Origin: Pusillimonas sp044464525
GTDB taxonomy: Bacteria; Pseudomonadota; Gammaproteobacteria; Burkholderiales; Burkholderiaceae_B
Assembly: GCF_044464525.1 (NCBI RefSeq)
Contig: NZ_JBIQLE010000006.1
Span: 1 to 64,000 of the forward strand
Direction of reading: 5' to 3'
Length of the DNA: 64,000 nucleotides
Position numbers and translations under genes: made by a program. Each line of letters begins with the position of its first letter. The stretch's first letter is position 1. Below are positions 16,584-23,487 of the stretch, piece by piece. The notes beneath the pieces were generated by a model, which saw only the letters and a list, made by a program, of their open reading frames with translations, was not told where the DNA came from and searched no databases.

Positions 16584-16614
16584 ATGGGTTCCCTAACCCC
16601 ATCCATCAAAAAGG
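16584..16614 (+). promoter_or_regulatory. preQ1-I (type II-like) riboswitch
   Basis: Stem P1 is ATGGG (16584-16588) with CCCAT (16598-16602). The loop TTCCCTAAC holds the conserved pyrimidine and UAAC features, and the A-rich tail ATCAAAAAGG follows. The layout closely parallels the Thermoanaerobacter tengcongensis aptamer (UGGGU...UAACCCCA...CAAAA.AAGG). The CC in the loop can pair with GG at 16613-16614, which is also the Shine-Dalgarno (AAGG) of the yhhQ ATG 6 bases later, so ligand binding should block translation. The gene served is a queuosine-precursor transporter, a known preQ1-I target class. Confidence 0.75.
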
Positions 16615-16620
16615 CATGTC

Positions 16621-17289
16621 ATGTCATCTGCTTCCCTCCCGCCGTCGCGGGAAAATTTTTACCTGTCCCTTCTAGTCGCGTTTCACATCCTGGTCATCAT
16701 CGCCAGCAATTATCTGGTGCAACTGCCCATCGACCTGTTCGGATTCCACAGCACCTGGGGCGCCTTCAGTTTCCCTTTTATATTTCTGGCCACCGACCTT
16801 ACCGTGCGCCTGATCGGTAAATCCGAAGCGCGCAGCGTCATTACCCGCGCAATGGTGCCGGCACTTATCGCCTCTTACATCATATCGGTCCTGTTTCATG
16901 AAGGCCGCTTCAATGGCGCCGAGGCCTTGGGCGAGTTCAACACCTTTGTGTTCCGCATCGCGTTTGCCAGTTTCGCCGCCTACGTACTGGGCCAATTGCT
17001 GGACGTGCAGGTCTTCGACCGCATGCGCCGCGGATACGTGCAATGGTGGGTTGCGCCCGCAGCCTCATCCGTGGTTGGACAGGCTCTGGATACGGCGGCG
17101 TTCTTCAGTATTGCCTTTTGGCGCAGCAGCAACCCCTTCATGGCCGAGCATTGGGTTGAGATCGCCGTGGTGGACTATGTCATCAAGCTGTCGGTAAGCC
17201 TGTTGCTGTTCGTACCGATGTACGGTATTGCCCTGAATGCAATCATCCGGCTCATGAAGCGGCGCGAGGCCCTGCCCAGCGCAGCTTGA
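16621..17289 (+). CDS. yhhQ: Queuosine precursor transporter, YhhQ/VUT family
   Basis: 222 residues, mostly membrane: about six hydrophobic segments (16-36, 44-64, 76-94, 107-123, 140-162, 183-204). The segments SNYLVQLP, TWGAFSFPFIFLATDLTVRLIG and AYVLGQLLDVQVFDRMRR and a conserved QALDTAAFF are typical of YhhQ (COG1738), which imports preQ0/preQ1 for queuosine tRNA modification. The preQ1 aptamer in the leader supports the assignment independently. ATG 16621 is 6 bases from AAGG. It is convergent with the NADAR-like gene; no terminator is obvious between them. Confidence 0.88.
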   Translation: MSSASLPPSRENFYLSLLVAFHILVIIASNYLVQLPIDLFGFHSTWGAFSFPFIFLATDLTVRLIGKSEARSVITRAMVPALIASYIISVLFHEGRFNGAEALGEFNTFVFRIAFASFAAYVLGQLLDVQVFDRMRRGYVQWWVAPAASSVVGQALDTAAFFSIAFWRSSNPFMAEHWVEIAVVDYVIKLSVSLLLFVPMYGIALNAIIRLMKRREALPSAA

Positions 17290-17300
17290 TTGCCTGCCAC

Positions 17301-17789
17301 TCAGGTAGAGCGGACCTTGCCGTCGGCAAGAAGCTCGTCTCGCATCTGATTAAGAATACGGCAAAACACCACAGCAGGCAGTGAAGTTGTGGGAGACTCG
17401 GGCTCGTTGGTGACATGGATCAGGTTAGCCCCGTCGGTTGAAGCCAAGGTCTGCGCCAAGCCTGCATTTTGAGCAATACGAGCACGGATGGCGCGCTCAA
17501 TAAGCTGGTGATGCTCGGGCGACCCATAAGCAAATTGCCGCCCTTGCCAGTAGGCGCCGCTACGGTCGGCCTGGCTTCCCAGGTTCTTGGCATCCCAGCC
17601 GCTGAGCACAAACGCCCGCTCGCGGCGAGGGTCGCCTTCGGGAAACTTGACCCCCTGGATGAAACCTTCGATCGATGCAAACAGGACGCCGTCCAAACTG
17701 AAGGGAGACAACTGAAAGTTGGACAAAGCAACCCCTCTCCAATCGGCGGAAGTGCTGGAAACATTCAACGTGTTTTCGGCCTGGCTCAT
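17301..17789 (-). CDS. YbiA/NADAR-superfamily-like protein
   Basis: 162 residues. The N-terminal half matches the NADAR/YbiA pattern: VALSNFQLSPFSLDGVLFASIEGFIQGVKF, equivalent to LSNF...SvEhyyQ..KF, with E41, Q45 and K48 at the conserved positions, followed by a lone W (YWQGRQ). The family includes N-glycosidases acting on riboflavin intermediates and ADP-ribosyl-guanine. The second half (HQLIERAIRARIAQN) is helical as in YbiA. An AGAGG lies 4 bases before ATG 17789. The usual C-terminal LG.ALM motif is not clear, so this may be a divergent branch. It is a single gene upstream of no co-directional partner. Confidence 0.55.
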   Translation of the reverse strand: MSQAENTLNVSSTSADWRGVALSNFQLSPFSLDGVLFASIEGFIQGVKFPEGDPRRERAFVLSGWDAKNLGSQADRSGAYWQGRQFAYGSPEHHQLIERAIRARIAQNAGLAQTLASTDGANLIHVTNEPESPTTSLPAVVFCRILNQMRDELLADGKVRST

Positions 17790-17824
17790 AATCCTCTCGT
17801 GCTCGCGTTTGCCACAACCGAGGA

Positions 17825-17855
17825 TTGTACCGGCCCCAACGCCATTGTGTATAAT
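17825..17855 (+). promoter_or_regulatory. Promoter for tRNA-Cys
   Basis: TATAAT at 17850-17855 preceded by TTGTAC at 17825-17830 (19-base spacing). The tRNA begins 58 bases after the -10 element. Confidence 0.5.
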
Positions 17856-17912
17856 AGCGGACTTGGCTTGATACGCAAAAACACAAAAGACAAGCTTGCA
17901 GGTATAGGCTCG

Positions 17913-17986
17913 GGCGCAATGGCAGAGTGGTTATGCAGCGGATTGCAAATCCGTGTACATCGGTTCGATTCCGGTTTGCGCCTCCA
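17913..17986 (+). tRNA. tRNA-Cys (GCA anticodon)
   Basis: A 74-base cloverleaf with encoded CCA. The acceptor stem pairs GGCGCAA (17913-17919) with TTGCGCC (17976-17982), with discriminator U and CCA (17984-17986). The anticodon loop ATTGCAAAT gives GCA. The T arm contains GGTTCGATTCC. Discriminator U is a cysteine identity element. The tRNA is a single gene with its own promoter. Confidence 0.96.
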
Positions 17987-18095
17987 GTATTCTTCTAATA
18001 AATAGAACCACCGCCTGCAACGGTAAAAAATTCCGCTGCCCCATTATGCGCAAGCCGTCCACGCGCCAAAGTTTGGCTTCGTAAGGGTTTGAATC

Positions 18096-18593
18096 ATGAA
18101 ACGGCATACGGTGGATTTGTCGCAGTACCCTGATCTGGTTGTCATCTACCTGGGCATGCGGGTAAATATGCTTCGCGGCGTGAAGACATTGCTTGGCTTT
18201 GGGCCGAAAATCAGCGAAGTGGGCAAAGACAAACCGGACGGCCTGCTTGCTCACGAGAACATACTCTATTCCTTGTTCCCGCTACACATCGGCATGCGCC
18301 AATATTGGCGAGATTTCGAAAGCCTGGAATGCTGGGCTCGTTCCGCCCCCCACCGAGACTGGTGGAAAGACTTTCTCAAAGATTCAAAAGGCACCGGATT
18401 CTGGCATGAAGCCTACTTCCGCAAAGGGGGCATGGAAGCCGTATATATTGATATCCCCGAGCGTTTCGGCTTGCGTGCTTTCGCCCCGGAACTCGAGGCG
18501 CGCGGGCCCATGTTTTCTTCTCGACAACGCGCCGGACGCAACGAGCAGAGCTCACCGCCACCGGTGGTGCCCGAAAACGAGTTCTACCAATAG
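18096..18593 (+). CDS. DUF4188-family protein
   Basis: 165 residues. Typical DUF4188 features are present: VVIYLGMRVNMLRG at the start, a central YWRDFESLECWARSAPHRDWWKDF and GTGFWHEAYFRKGGMEAVYIDIPERFGLRAF. Members resemble small haem- or substrate-binding alpha-beta barrel proteins near monooxygenases; the function is not established. The last 30 residues are Ser/Pro-rich and probably disordered. No ribosome site is convincing before ATG 18096. It lies alone between tRNA-Cys and a large palindrome. Confidence 0.7.
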   Translation: MKRHTVDLSQYPDLVVIYLGMRVNMLRGVKTLLGFGPKISEVGKDKPDGLLAHENILYSLFPLHIGMRQYWRDFESLECWARSAPHRDWWKDFLKDSKGTGFWHEAYFRKGGMEAVYIDIPERFGLRAFAPELEARGPMFSSRQRAGRNEQSSPPPVVPENEFYQ

Positions 18594-18722
18594 CTCTCTT
18601 ACTGAAAACCGTGCCACGACCCGTTCAGACCGACAATAAATTCGGCAAGCGCTTCACCGTTTCGTACTGCTGACCGCCGCACTGGCGCCATGCCTGGCTA
18701 TTGCAATCCAGACCCCGCTGCG

Positions 18723-18797
18723 GCGCATCCGGGATGACATTGCGAGGCGCCTCGGAAAACAAAATTTTCCGGGGCGCCTCGCCGCAGCCGGATGCGC
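18723..18797. repeat. Large nested palindrome between convergent genes (terminator-like)
   Basis: The inner arms are 18 bp (18742-18759 and 18765-18782) with one mismatch and a 5-base loop CAAAA. The outer arms are 10 bp, GCGCATCCGG (18723-18732) and CCGGATGCGC (18788-18797). The structure sits between the stops of the DUF4188 gene and the small membrane-protein gene. The loop flanks are A4/T4-rich but no U tract follows either strand, so termination is plausible, not certain. Confidence 0.75.
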
Positions 18798-18820
18798 TGC
18801 GGGCAATGCCGGCTGTGCCG

Positions 18821-18967
18821 TCAGGGAGAGCGGCCGCTGATCAAGCGCACCAGCACCATGATGATGGCCACCACAATCAGGATATGGATGAATCCACCTA
18901 TGGTGTACGAGGTGACCAGACCCAGAAGCCAGAGAACCAACAGAATGACCGCTATGGTGTAAAGCAT
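18821..18967 (-). CDS. Lmo0937-family small membrane protein
   Basis: 48 residues (MLYTIAVILLVLWLLGLVTS...), two short hydrophobic helices joined by TIGGFIHI and ending VRLISGRSP. This is the typical sequence and length of the Lmo0937/DUF5670 family, widespread tiny inner-membrane proteins often found beside stress genes. The start at 18967 is preceded by AAGGAAA; a longer upstream reading adds a non-conserved extension. The function is unknown. Confidence 0.8.
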   Translation of the reverse strand: MLYTIAVILLVLWLLGLVTSYTIGGFIHILIVVAIIMVLVRLISGRSP

Positions 18968-19305
18968 GGCATTTTCCTTTCTTTGCGTTATGAAACCCGG
19001 ACAGGAGATTTCTTTTGTCGTCCGCAATCGGTAATTTTTACCCTATTTGCGTTGTTTCCGAACCCTTTGGCTCGGCCCCGCCCACTTTCAGCCACCGTCC
19101 CCGTTAGTACTGCAGTAAGAAAAACGAGTAGGTGTCGTGCTCTAGTACTGCTACTTCCTCCGTTGTTGCCTAAGAATCGTCTGTTTCCGTGCAAGCGCTG
19201 TGCCTACATTACAGCATTTTCAGCGGCTCATACAGAGTCCGGGCGCGGCATGGTAATTGCTTTGTCCTAATCGACCTTCTTCGGTCTATCAAACAGGAGA
19301 ATGCT
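18968..19305. other. Divergent intergenic region, 338 bp, no gene seen
   Basis: This stretch separates the small membrane protein (leftward) from the PRC-barrel gene (rightward). AGTACTGC occurs twice (near 19106 and 19144) and TACTGCAGTA is palindromic, but no promoter or operator can be placed confidently. Its base composition is somewhat more AT-rich than flanking coding DNA. I see no open frame with a plausible start. Confidence 0.5.
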
Positions 19306-19962
19306 ATGACTATGAAGAAAAAGCTCGCAATCGCAATTTGCAGCACATTCGCGCTCGCGCCGGTTGCCTTCGCGCAAACAGGAGGAGCTGTCGAAGGTAC
19401 ATCTTCGCCTCAGTCGGGCAGTCAGACGGATATGGGCGCAGACGGTGCGTCCAATAGCAACGCCGGAAGTGGATCTTCAGATACAGGGGCATCCACGAAC
19501 TCGCCAGCGAACGGCGACGCTTCGGGCGGCGCGGATGCGTCGACCAGCGGCGCTTCCACCACTCCGTCAACCAGCGACGCGCCCACGGATGACAGCGACA
19601 CTGGCGCCGCAGCCGCGCCAACTCCAGACGCAGCCAGTGGTGACAGCTTCGATGCGACACTAAAAGGTAAATCGGTATACAACGAGAACGACGAGAAAGT
19701 CGGAGATGTAAAAGATCTTGTGATGTCGACGGACGGCAAGGTCACACACGTTATTCTCGGCGTGGGCGGCTTTGTCGGCGTGGGCGAACACCCAGTCGCC
19801 ATTCCTTATGATGAAATCAATCAAAGCGGCGACAGGGTGACACTGCAGGGCTATACCAAGGATCAACTGAAGGAAATGCCCGCTTTTGAATATCCGAAGG
19901 ACGAACGCATGCCGGCTTCGGCGCCGGCAACGTCCGGGGCTTCACCGATGGGACCGCGCTAA
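19306..19962 (+). CDS. Secreted PRC-barrel domain protein
   Basis: 218 residues from ATG 19306 with AGGAG 6 bases upstream. Residues 1-23 form a Sec signal peptide (KKK, hydrophobic core, AFA-QT cleavage). Residues 24-110 are low complexity (Ser, Thr, Ala, Gly, Asp and Pro repeats), likely a disordered periplasmic linker. Residues about 115-195 form a PRC-barrel: LKGKSVYNENDEKVGDVKDLVM, VTHVILGVGGFVGVGEHPVAIPYDEI. Such periplasmic PRC proteins are often near stress or photosynthesis-type genes; their biochemical role is unknown. It is followed by a small acidic protein gene in the same direction. Confidence 0.85.
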   Translation: MTMKKKLAIAICSTFALAPVAFAQTGGAVEGTSSPQSGSQTDMGADGASNSNAGSGSSDTGASTNSPANGDASGGADASTSGASTTPSTSDAPTDDSDTGAAAAPTPDAASGDSFDATLKGKSVYNENDEKVGDVKDLVMSTDGKVTHVILGVGGFVGVGEHPVAIPYDEINQSGDRVTLQGYTKDQLKEMPAFEYPKDERMPASAPATSGASPMGPR

Positions 19963-20090
19963 TTCAGCGGCTCTGAACTGCAAAGGGCGGGCCCGGACAA
20001 CTGGCCCGCCCCGGATCCATCCGGCACTTTCGTCGCCAAGGAAGGAAAAGCCGCCATCAATGGCCAGGCCATATATCAGGAGCCATCGCT

Positions 20091-20297
20091 ATGAACGAAC
20101 CAAGCAGCAAGCCGGACAACGACACGCCTTTTCCGACCAAAGACGATCATCCAGAAACGCCAAGTGAGGTGTCTGCGGAACCGCAACAGAAGAAACGCTC
20201 TGAAGAAGAGCTTTTGGATGAAGGGCTGGACGAGACCTTTCCCGCCAGCGACCCGGTTTCAATCGGCGCCGAAACGCCCAAAAAGAAACCAAGCTAA
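20091..20297 (+). CDS. Small hydrophilic protein of unknown function
   Basis: 68 residues, highly charged and without hydrophobic stretches. The segment EELLDEGLDETFPASDPVS resembles a short conserved motif (DETFPASDP) seen in many small uncharacterised proteobacterial proteins near stress genes. A GGAG lies 11 bases upstream of ATG 20091, a rather long spacing. It is probably co-transcribed with the PRC-barrel gene. Confidence 0.7.
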   Translation: MNEPSSKPDNDTPFPTKDDHPETPSEVSAEPQQKKRSEEELLDEGLDETFPASDPVSIGAETPKKKPS

Positions 20298-20315
20298 ATA
20301 TACGTATTAAATAAA

Positions 20316-20351
20316 ACGGGCCCCGTTCTTTACTATATGGACGGGGCCCGT
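20316..20351 (-). terminator. Intrinsic terminator of the 47-residue gene, possibly bidirectional
   Basis: Perfect 11-bp arms, ACGGGCCCCGT (20316-20326) and ACGGGGCCCGT (20341-20351), with a 14-base loop. On the minus strand it is followed by TTTTATTT, the expected U tract, and it starts 10 bases after that gene's stop. It also lies 19 bases beyond the plus-strand 68-residue gene, so it can serve both. Confidence 0.75.
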
Positions 20352-20361
20352 TGCAACCGGG

Positions 20362-20505
20362 TTACTTCTTTTCGTCTCGCTTTGCGGACGACTGCTCGTC
20401 GTCGTCGCGATTGCCTTCGCTCTTGCTGCGATTGGCATCGGGGGCCACCCAGTTCAGGGGTTCAATCACAAAAGGGGGTTTTTTTTGTGTCGGTTTTTTC
20501 GACAT
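20362..20505 (-). CDS. 47-residue basic/charged protein of unknown function
   Basis: A short open frame from ATG 20505 to TAA 20362, preceded by AAGGAG 10 bases upstream and followed by a clear intrinsic terminator, which together make it a credible gene. The protein starts MSKKPTQKKPPFVIEPLNWV and ends in a highly charged tail (NRDDDEQSSAKRDEKK). It has no hydrophobic segment or Cys. It lies convergent to the acidic 68-residue gene in a group of small stress-type genes. No family is recognised. Confidence 0.65.
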   Translation of the reverse strand: MSKKPTQKKPPFVIEPLNWVAPDANRSKSEGNRDDDEQSSAKRDEKK

Positions 20506-20664
20506 GCTTAGAACTCTCCTTGTATGCTTCGGCCAAGCGCAACATGCGCCGGCAACACCCTGCAGTATACCACGTTATGTCAACTAAAGCCAGCATTTCC
20601 AGCCATCTCACGTTATTTAGGCGCTATCATGGCCTATTCGTGATCTAGATTGTGGCGGCCCAAC

Positions 20665-21351
20665 ATGGACGAGAAAGTCGAGGCGGCGGTGGCGCGGTGG
20701 CCTGAGGTCCCCAGCGTCTATGGCTGGCTTTCTCTTTCGGAACGTGGCCAGTGGCGCCTGCACCAAGACGGAACCGGCTGGGCTCCGGGGTGCGCCGCAA
20801 TACCCAGCGACGCGCCCGGCGAGTCAATAGAAAGCCCACAAATCCGCGCATTCATCGACCGTAACTATGCAAGCGATCCACATGGACGCTGGTATTTTCA
20901 GAATGGCCCCCAGCGCGTCTACATCCGACTTGATGCAGCGCCCTATATACTCCATGTCGACAACACCTTGCTGGCGTTGAAAACCCATAATGGCTTGGCG
21001 GTACGGCATATCGATAGTTGGTGGATCGATGATCACGGAAGGCTTTACGCCTGCACCGAACACGGACCCGGCCTGGTTTCCGGGCGAGATACACCCGCCG
21101 TTTTCGAGGCGCTGCATACAGCCGCCGGCACGCCCCTGCTTTCGGTCCTCGAGCCTGCCCTGCTGGATATCGGCTCTGCGGCGAATGACCGAATTGCGCC
21201 GATGAACGCCGATACGGCATCCGGTCACCAGGTCTGGCTGCGCGTCGAAGGGGCCGCCGACCAAAACACCGCCGAACCGGCGCCGCTGCACTTTTGCCCC
21301 GCCTCTGCGCTACCCGCCCTGCTCGGCTTCTCGCAGTGTCCCGCACCCTGA
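20665..21351 (+). CDS. Uncharacterised protein (DUF2946-like naming not assured)
   Basis: 228 residues from ATG 20665 (a TTG at 20650 is the alternative start). The protein is soluble and rich in Trp and His: VPSVYGWLSLSERGQWRLH, WYFQNGPQRVYIRLD, HIDSWWIDDHGRLYACTEHGPGLVSGRD. I do not recognise a characterised family and give no function; the label only notes that conserved Burkholderiales proteins of this look exist. It lies 32 bases before the Nudix gene and may be co-transcribed with it. Confidence 0.7.
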   Translation: MDEKVEAAVARWPEVPSVYGWLSLSERGQWRLHQDGTGWAPGCAAIPSDAPGESIESPQIRAFIDRNYASDPHGRWYFQNGPQRVYIRLDAAPYILHVDNTLLALKTHNGLAVRHIDSWWIDDHGRLYACTEHGPGLVSGRDTPAVFEALHTAAGTPLLSVLEPALLDIGSAANDRIAPMNADTASGHQVWLRVEGAADQNTAEPAPLHFCPASALPALLGFSQCPAP

Positions 21352-21383
21352 ACGGGAACGCCAAATAACTATAGAATAGGGCC

Positions 21384-21971
21384 ATGACGACCCCCGCCCC
21401 CGCATTCTATTTTCCAGCGCCGCGTACCCAGAAGTACTGCAGCCAATGCAGCGCCGCGATCACTTTGCGCGTGCCGCCAGACGACAACCGCATGCGCGCT
21501 GTCTGCGACAACTGCGGGGCCGTCCACTATCAAAATCCGCGTAACGTGGTTGGCGTGCTGGCAGTTTGGCAAGATAAAGTGCTGTTGTGCCGCCGCGCCA
21601 TCGAGCCCCGCTACGACAAATGGACGCTACCCGCAGGCTTCATGGAACTGGGTGAAACCACCGCTCAGGGGGCCATGCGCGAAACCCAGGAAGAAGCCGG
21701 CGCCCAAATCGAACTGGGCGAGCTATACACCATTATCGACGTGCCCCACGCAGAACAGGTGCACTTCTTCTATCTTGCAAAGGCTTTGTCCGGCGAGCTA
21801 TTCCCTGGTTTGGAAAGCCTCGAGGCGCGCTACTTTCCATTAGACGAAATCCCGTGGCCCGAGCTGGCTTTTCGCACCGTTATCACCACGCTCGAACACT
21901 ACGTCGCCGATGCGAAGCAAAGAGAATTTCCCATGCGTCACTACGAGATTCCCCTGCCAGTACCCGACTAA
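21384..21971 (+). CDS. Nudix hydrolase with N-terminal zinc ribbon (NADH pyrophosphatase-like)
   Basis: 195 residues. A four-Cys zinc ribbon (C19, C22, C41, C44; YCSQC...CDNCG) precedes the catalytic Nudix box GFMELGETTAQGAMRETQEEAGA (85-107), with RE at 99-100 and EE at 103-104 intact. This layout occurs in NudC-related ADP-ribose/NADH pyrophosphatases and in NUDT14-like proteins; the full-length NudC N-domain is missing, so the substrate is uncertain. It precedes aat by 11 bases, suggesting one transcript with aat-bpt-pyrD. Confidence 0.87.
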   Translation: MTTPAPAFYFPAPRTQKYCSQCSAAITLRVPPDDNRMRAVCDNCGAVHYQNPRNVVGVLAVWQDKVLLCRRAIEPRYDKWTLPAGFMELGETTAQGAMRETQEEAGAQIELGELYTIIDVPHAEQVHFFYLAKALSGELFPGLESLEARYFPLDEIPWPELAFRTVITTLEHYVADAKQREFPMRHYEIPLPVPD

Positions 21972-21982
21972 GCAGTTTTACC

Positions 21983-22735
21983 GTGAACCCCCTTGCCTGG
22001 ATCGATGAGCACTCTCCGTTTCCGCATCCCAGCAAAGCTTTGCCCGAAGGCTTGCTGGCCGTGGGGGGCGGGCTTTCCATCGAGCGCCTGACCGAAGCCT
22101 ATTCCCAAGGCATATTTCCGTGGTTCAACGAGGGCGATCCCATACTATGGTGGAGCCCCGACCCCCGCATGGTGCTCAACTGCGCCGATTTTCGTGCATC
22201 GCATTCACTACGCAAAAAGCTGCGGCAAGTGGCGCGGGGCGACCACGACCCTATGGCGCCCACCCAAATACGCATCAACACGGCTTTTTCACGTGTGATT
22301 CAGGCTTGCGCCGAGCCGCGCGGAAGACTGTCGGGCACCTGGATTTCACCGCAGATTCAAGCGGCGTACCATGCTTGGCACAAGGCCGGCAAGGTGCATA
22401 GCATCGAAACCTGGCACGAAGGCCGGCTCGTCGGCGGCCTGTACGGCGTATGTCTGGGGCGAATGTTCTACGGAGAGTCGATGTTTGCCAAAACCAGCGA
22501 TGCGTCCAAATTGGCACTGGCCTATCTCGTGGCCTTTTTACAGCGCCAGGGCATTTCGCATATCGATTGCCAGCAACAGACGGCTCATCTGACGCGGCTG
22601 GGCGCACGCCCGATAAGCCGCGAAAAATTCCTGCTTATGCTGGCCGACACGCGACGCCATCCTACACCTCAATGGCACAGAGGGCGCCTGACAGCCGCCG
22701 GTGAGCTTGCAGCCCTGCCAACTATGACGCCATAA
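21983..22735 (+). CDS. aat: Leucyl/phenylalanyl-tRNA--protein transferase
   Basis: 250 residues from GTG 21983; the sequence MNPLAWIDEHSPFPHPSKALPEGLLAVGG is the family's N-terminus, so a longer frame is rejected. Conserved segments GIFPWFNEGDPILWWSPDPR, GRLSGTWI and GLYGVCLGRMFYGESMF are all present. The enzyme transfers Leu or Phe from tRNA to N-terminal Arg or Lys, creating destabilising N-degrons. It sits directly before bpt, the second N-end-rule transferase. Confidence 0.95.
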   Translation: MNPLAWIDEHSPFPHPSKALPEGLLAVGGGLSIERLTEAYSQGIFPWFNEGDPILWWSPDPRMVLNCADFRASHSLRKKLRQVARGDHDPMAPTQIRINTAFSRVIQACAEPRGRLSGTWISPQIQAAYHAWHKAGKVHSIETWHEGRLVGGLYGVCLGRMFYGESMFAKTSDASKLALAYLVAFLQRQGISHIDCQQQTAHLTRLGARPISREKFLLMLADTRRHPTPQWHRGRLTAAGELAALPTMTP

Positions 22736-22763
22736 TGAAAGCCCCGGCCCGTCGAACTATGCC

Positions 22764-23483
22764 ATGAGTCATCCCACCGAGCCGACGCTCAAGACCCTGC
22801 AATTCTATTCAACAGCGTCATACCCTTGCAGCTACATCGAAGGGCGCGAAGCACGTTCCCAGGTGGCGGCCCCCACCCACTTGATTGATGCAGCCACCTA
22901 TTCGCAGTTGGTTCGGCAGGGCTTTCGCCGCAGCGGGCTCTTCACCTACCGGCCACATTGTGATGCTTGCCGCGCTTGCCAGCCCATACGCGTCTCGGTC
23001 GATCGTTTCGAGCCCAACCGCACTCAACGCAAAATATGGCGCAAACATCAGAACTTACAGGCAAGCAATGCGCCGCTGGAATTTCAGCTAGAGCATTTTG
23101 AACTGTATCGTCGCTACGTATCTACTCGGCACGCCGGGGCGGGCATGGACGACGACGACCAATCGCAGTACACGCAGTTTCTTCTTACCAGCAGGGTCGA
23201 CACTACCTTGATCGAGTTCCGCGACGAGCAAGGTGTTTTGCAGATGGTGTCCATCATAGATATCCTCGACACAGGGCTATCGGCCGTCTACACCTTTTTT
23301 GATCCCCACGCGCCCGGCAGCCTGGGCACCTATGGCGTGTTGTGGCAGATCGATCGCTGTCGGGCCATGGGCCTGCCTTGGCTATATCTGGGATACTGGA
23401 TCAAGGAAAGCCGTAAAATGGCGTACAAAACACAATATCAGCCGTGCGAAATACTGCGCGACAGCCACTGGACCCTTATCTAA
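22764..23483 (+). CDS. bpt: Aspartate/glutamate leucyltransferase (Bpt, N-end rule)
   Basis: 239 residues with the characteristic Cys cluster CDACRACQPIRV and the N-terminal PCSYIEGREARSQ, plus the C-terminal domain ending in LGYWIKESRKMAYKTQYQPCEIL. Bpt adds Leu to N-terminal Asp or Glu (it is related to eukaryotic Ate1). Together with Aat it gives complete proteobacterial N-degron tagging for ClpAP. It lies 28 bases after aat and 4 bases before pyrD. Confidence 0.93.
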   Translation: MSHPTEPTLKTLQFYSTASYPCSYIEGREARSQVAAPTHLIDAATYSQLVRQGFRRSGLFTYRPHCDACRACQPIRVSVDRFEPNRTQRKIWRKHQNLQASNAPLEFQLEHFELYRRYVSTRHAGAGMDDDDQSQYTQFLLTSRVDTTLIEFRDEQGVLQMVSIIDILDTGLSAVYTFFDPHAPGSLGTYGVLWQIDRCRAMGLPWLYLGYWIKESRKMAYKTQYQPCEILRDSHWTLI

Positions 23484-23487
23484 TCCG

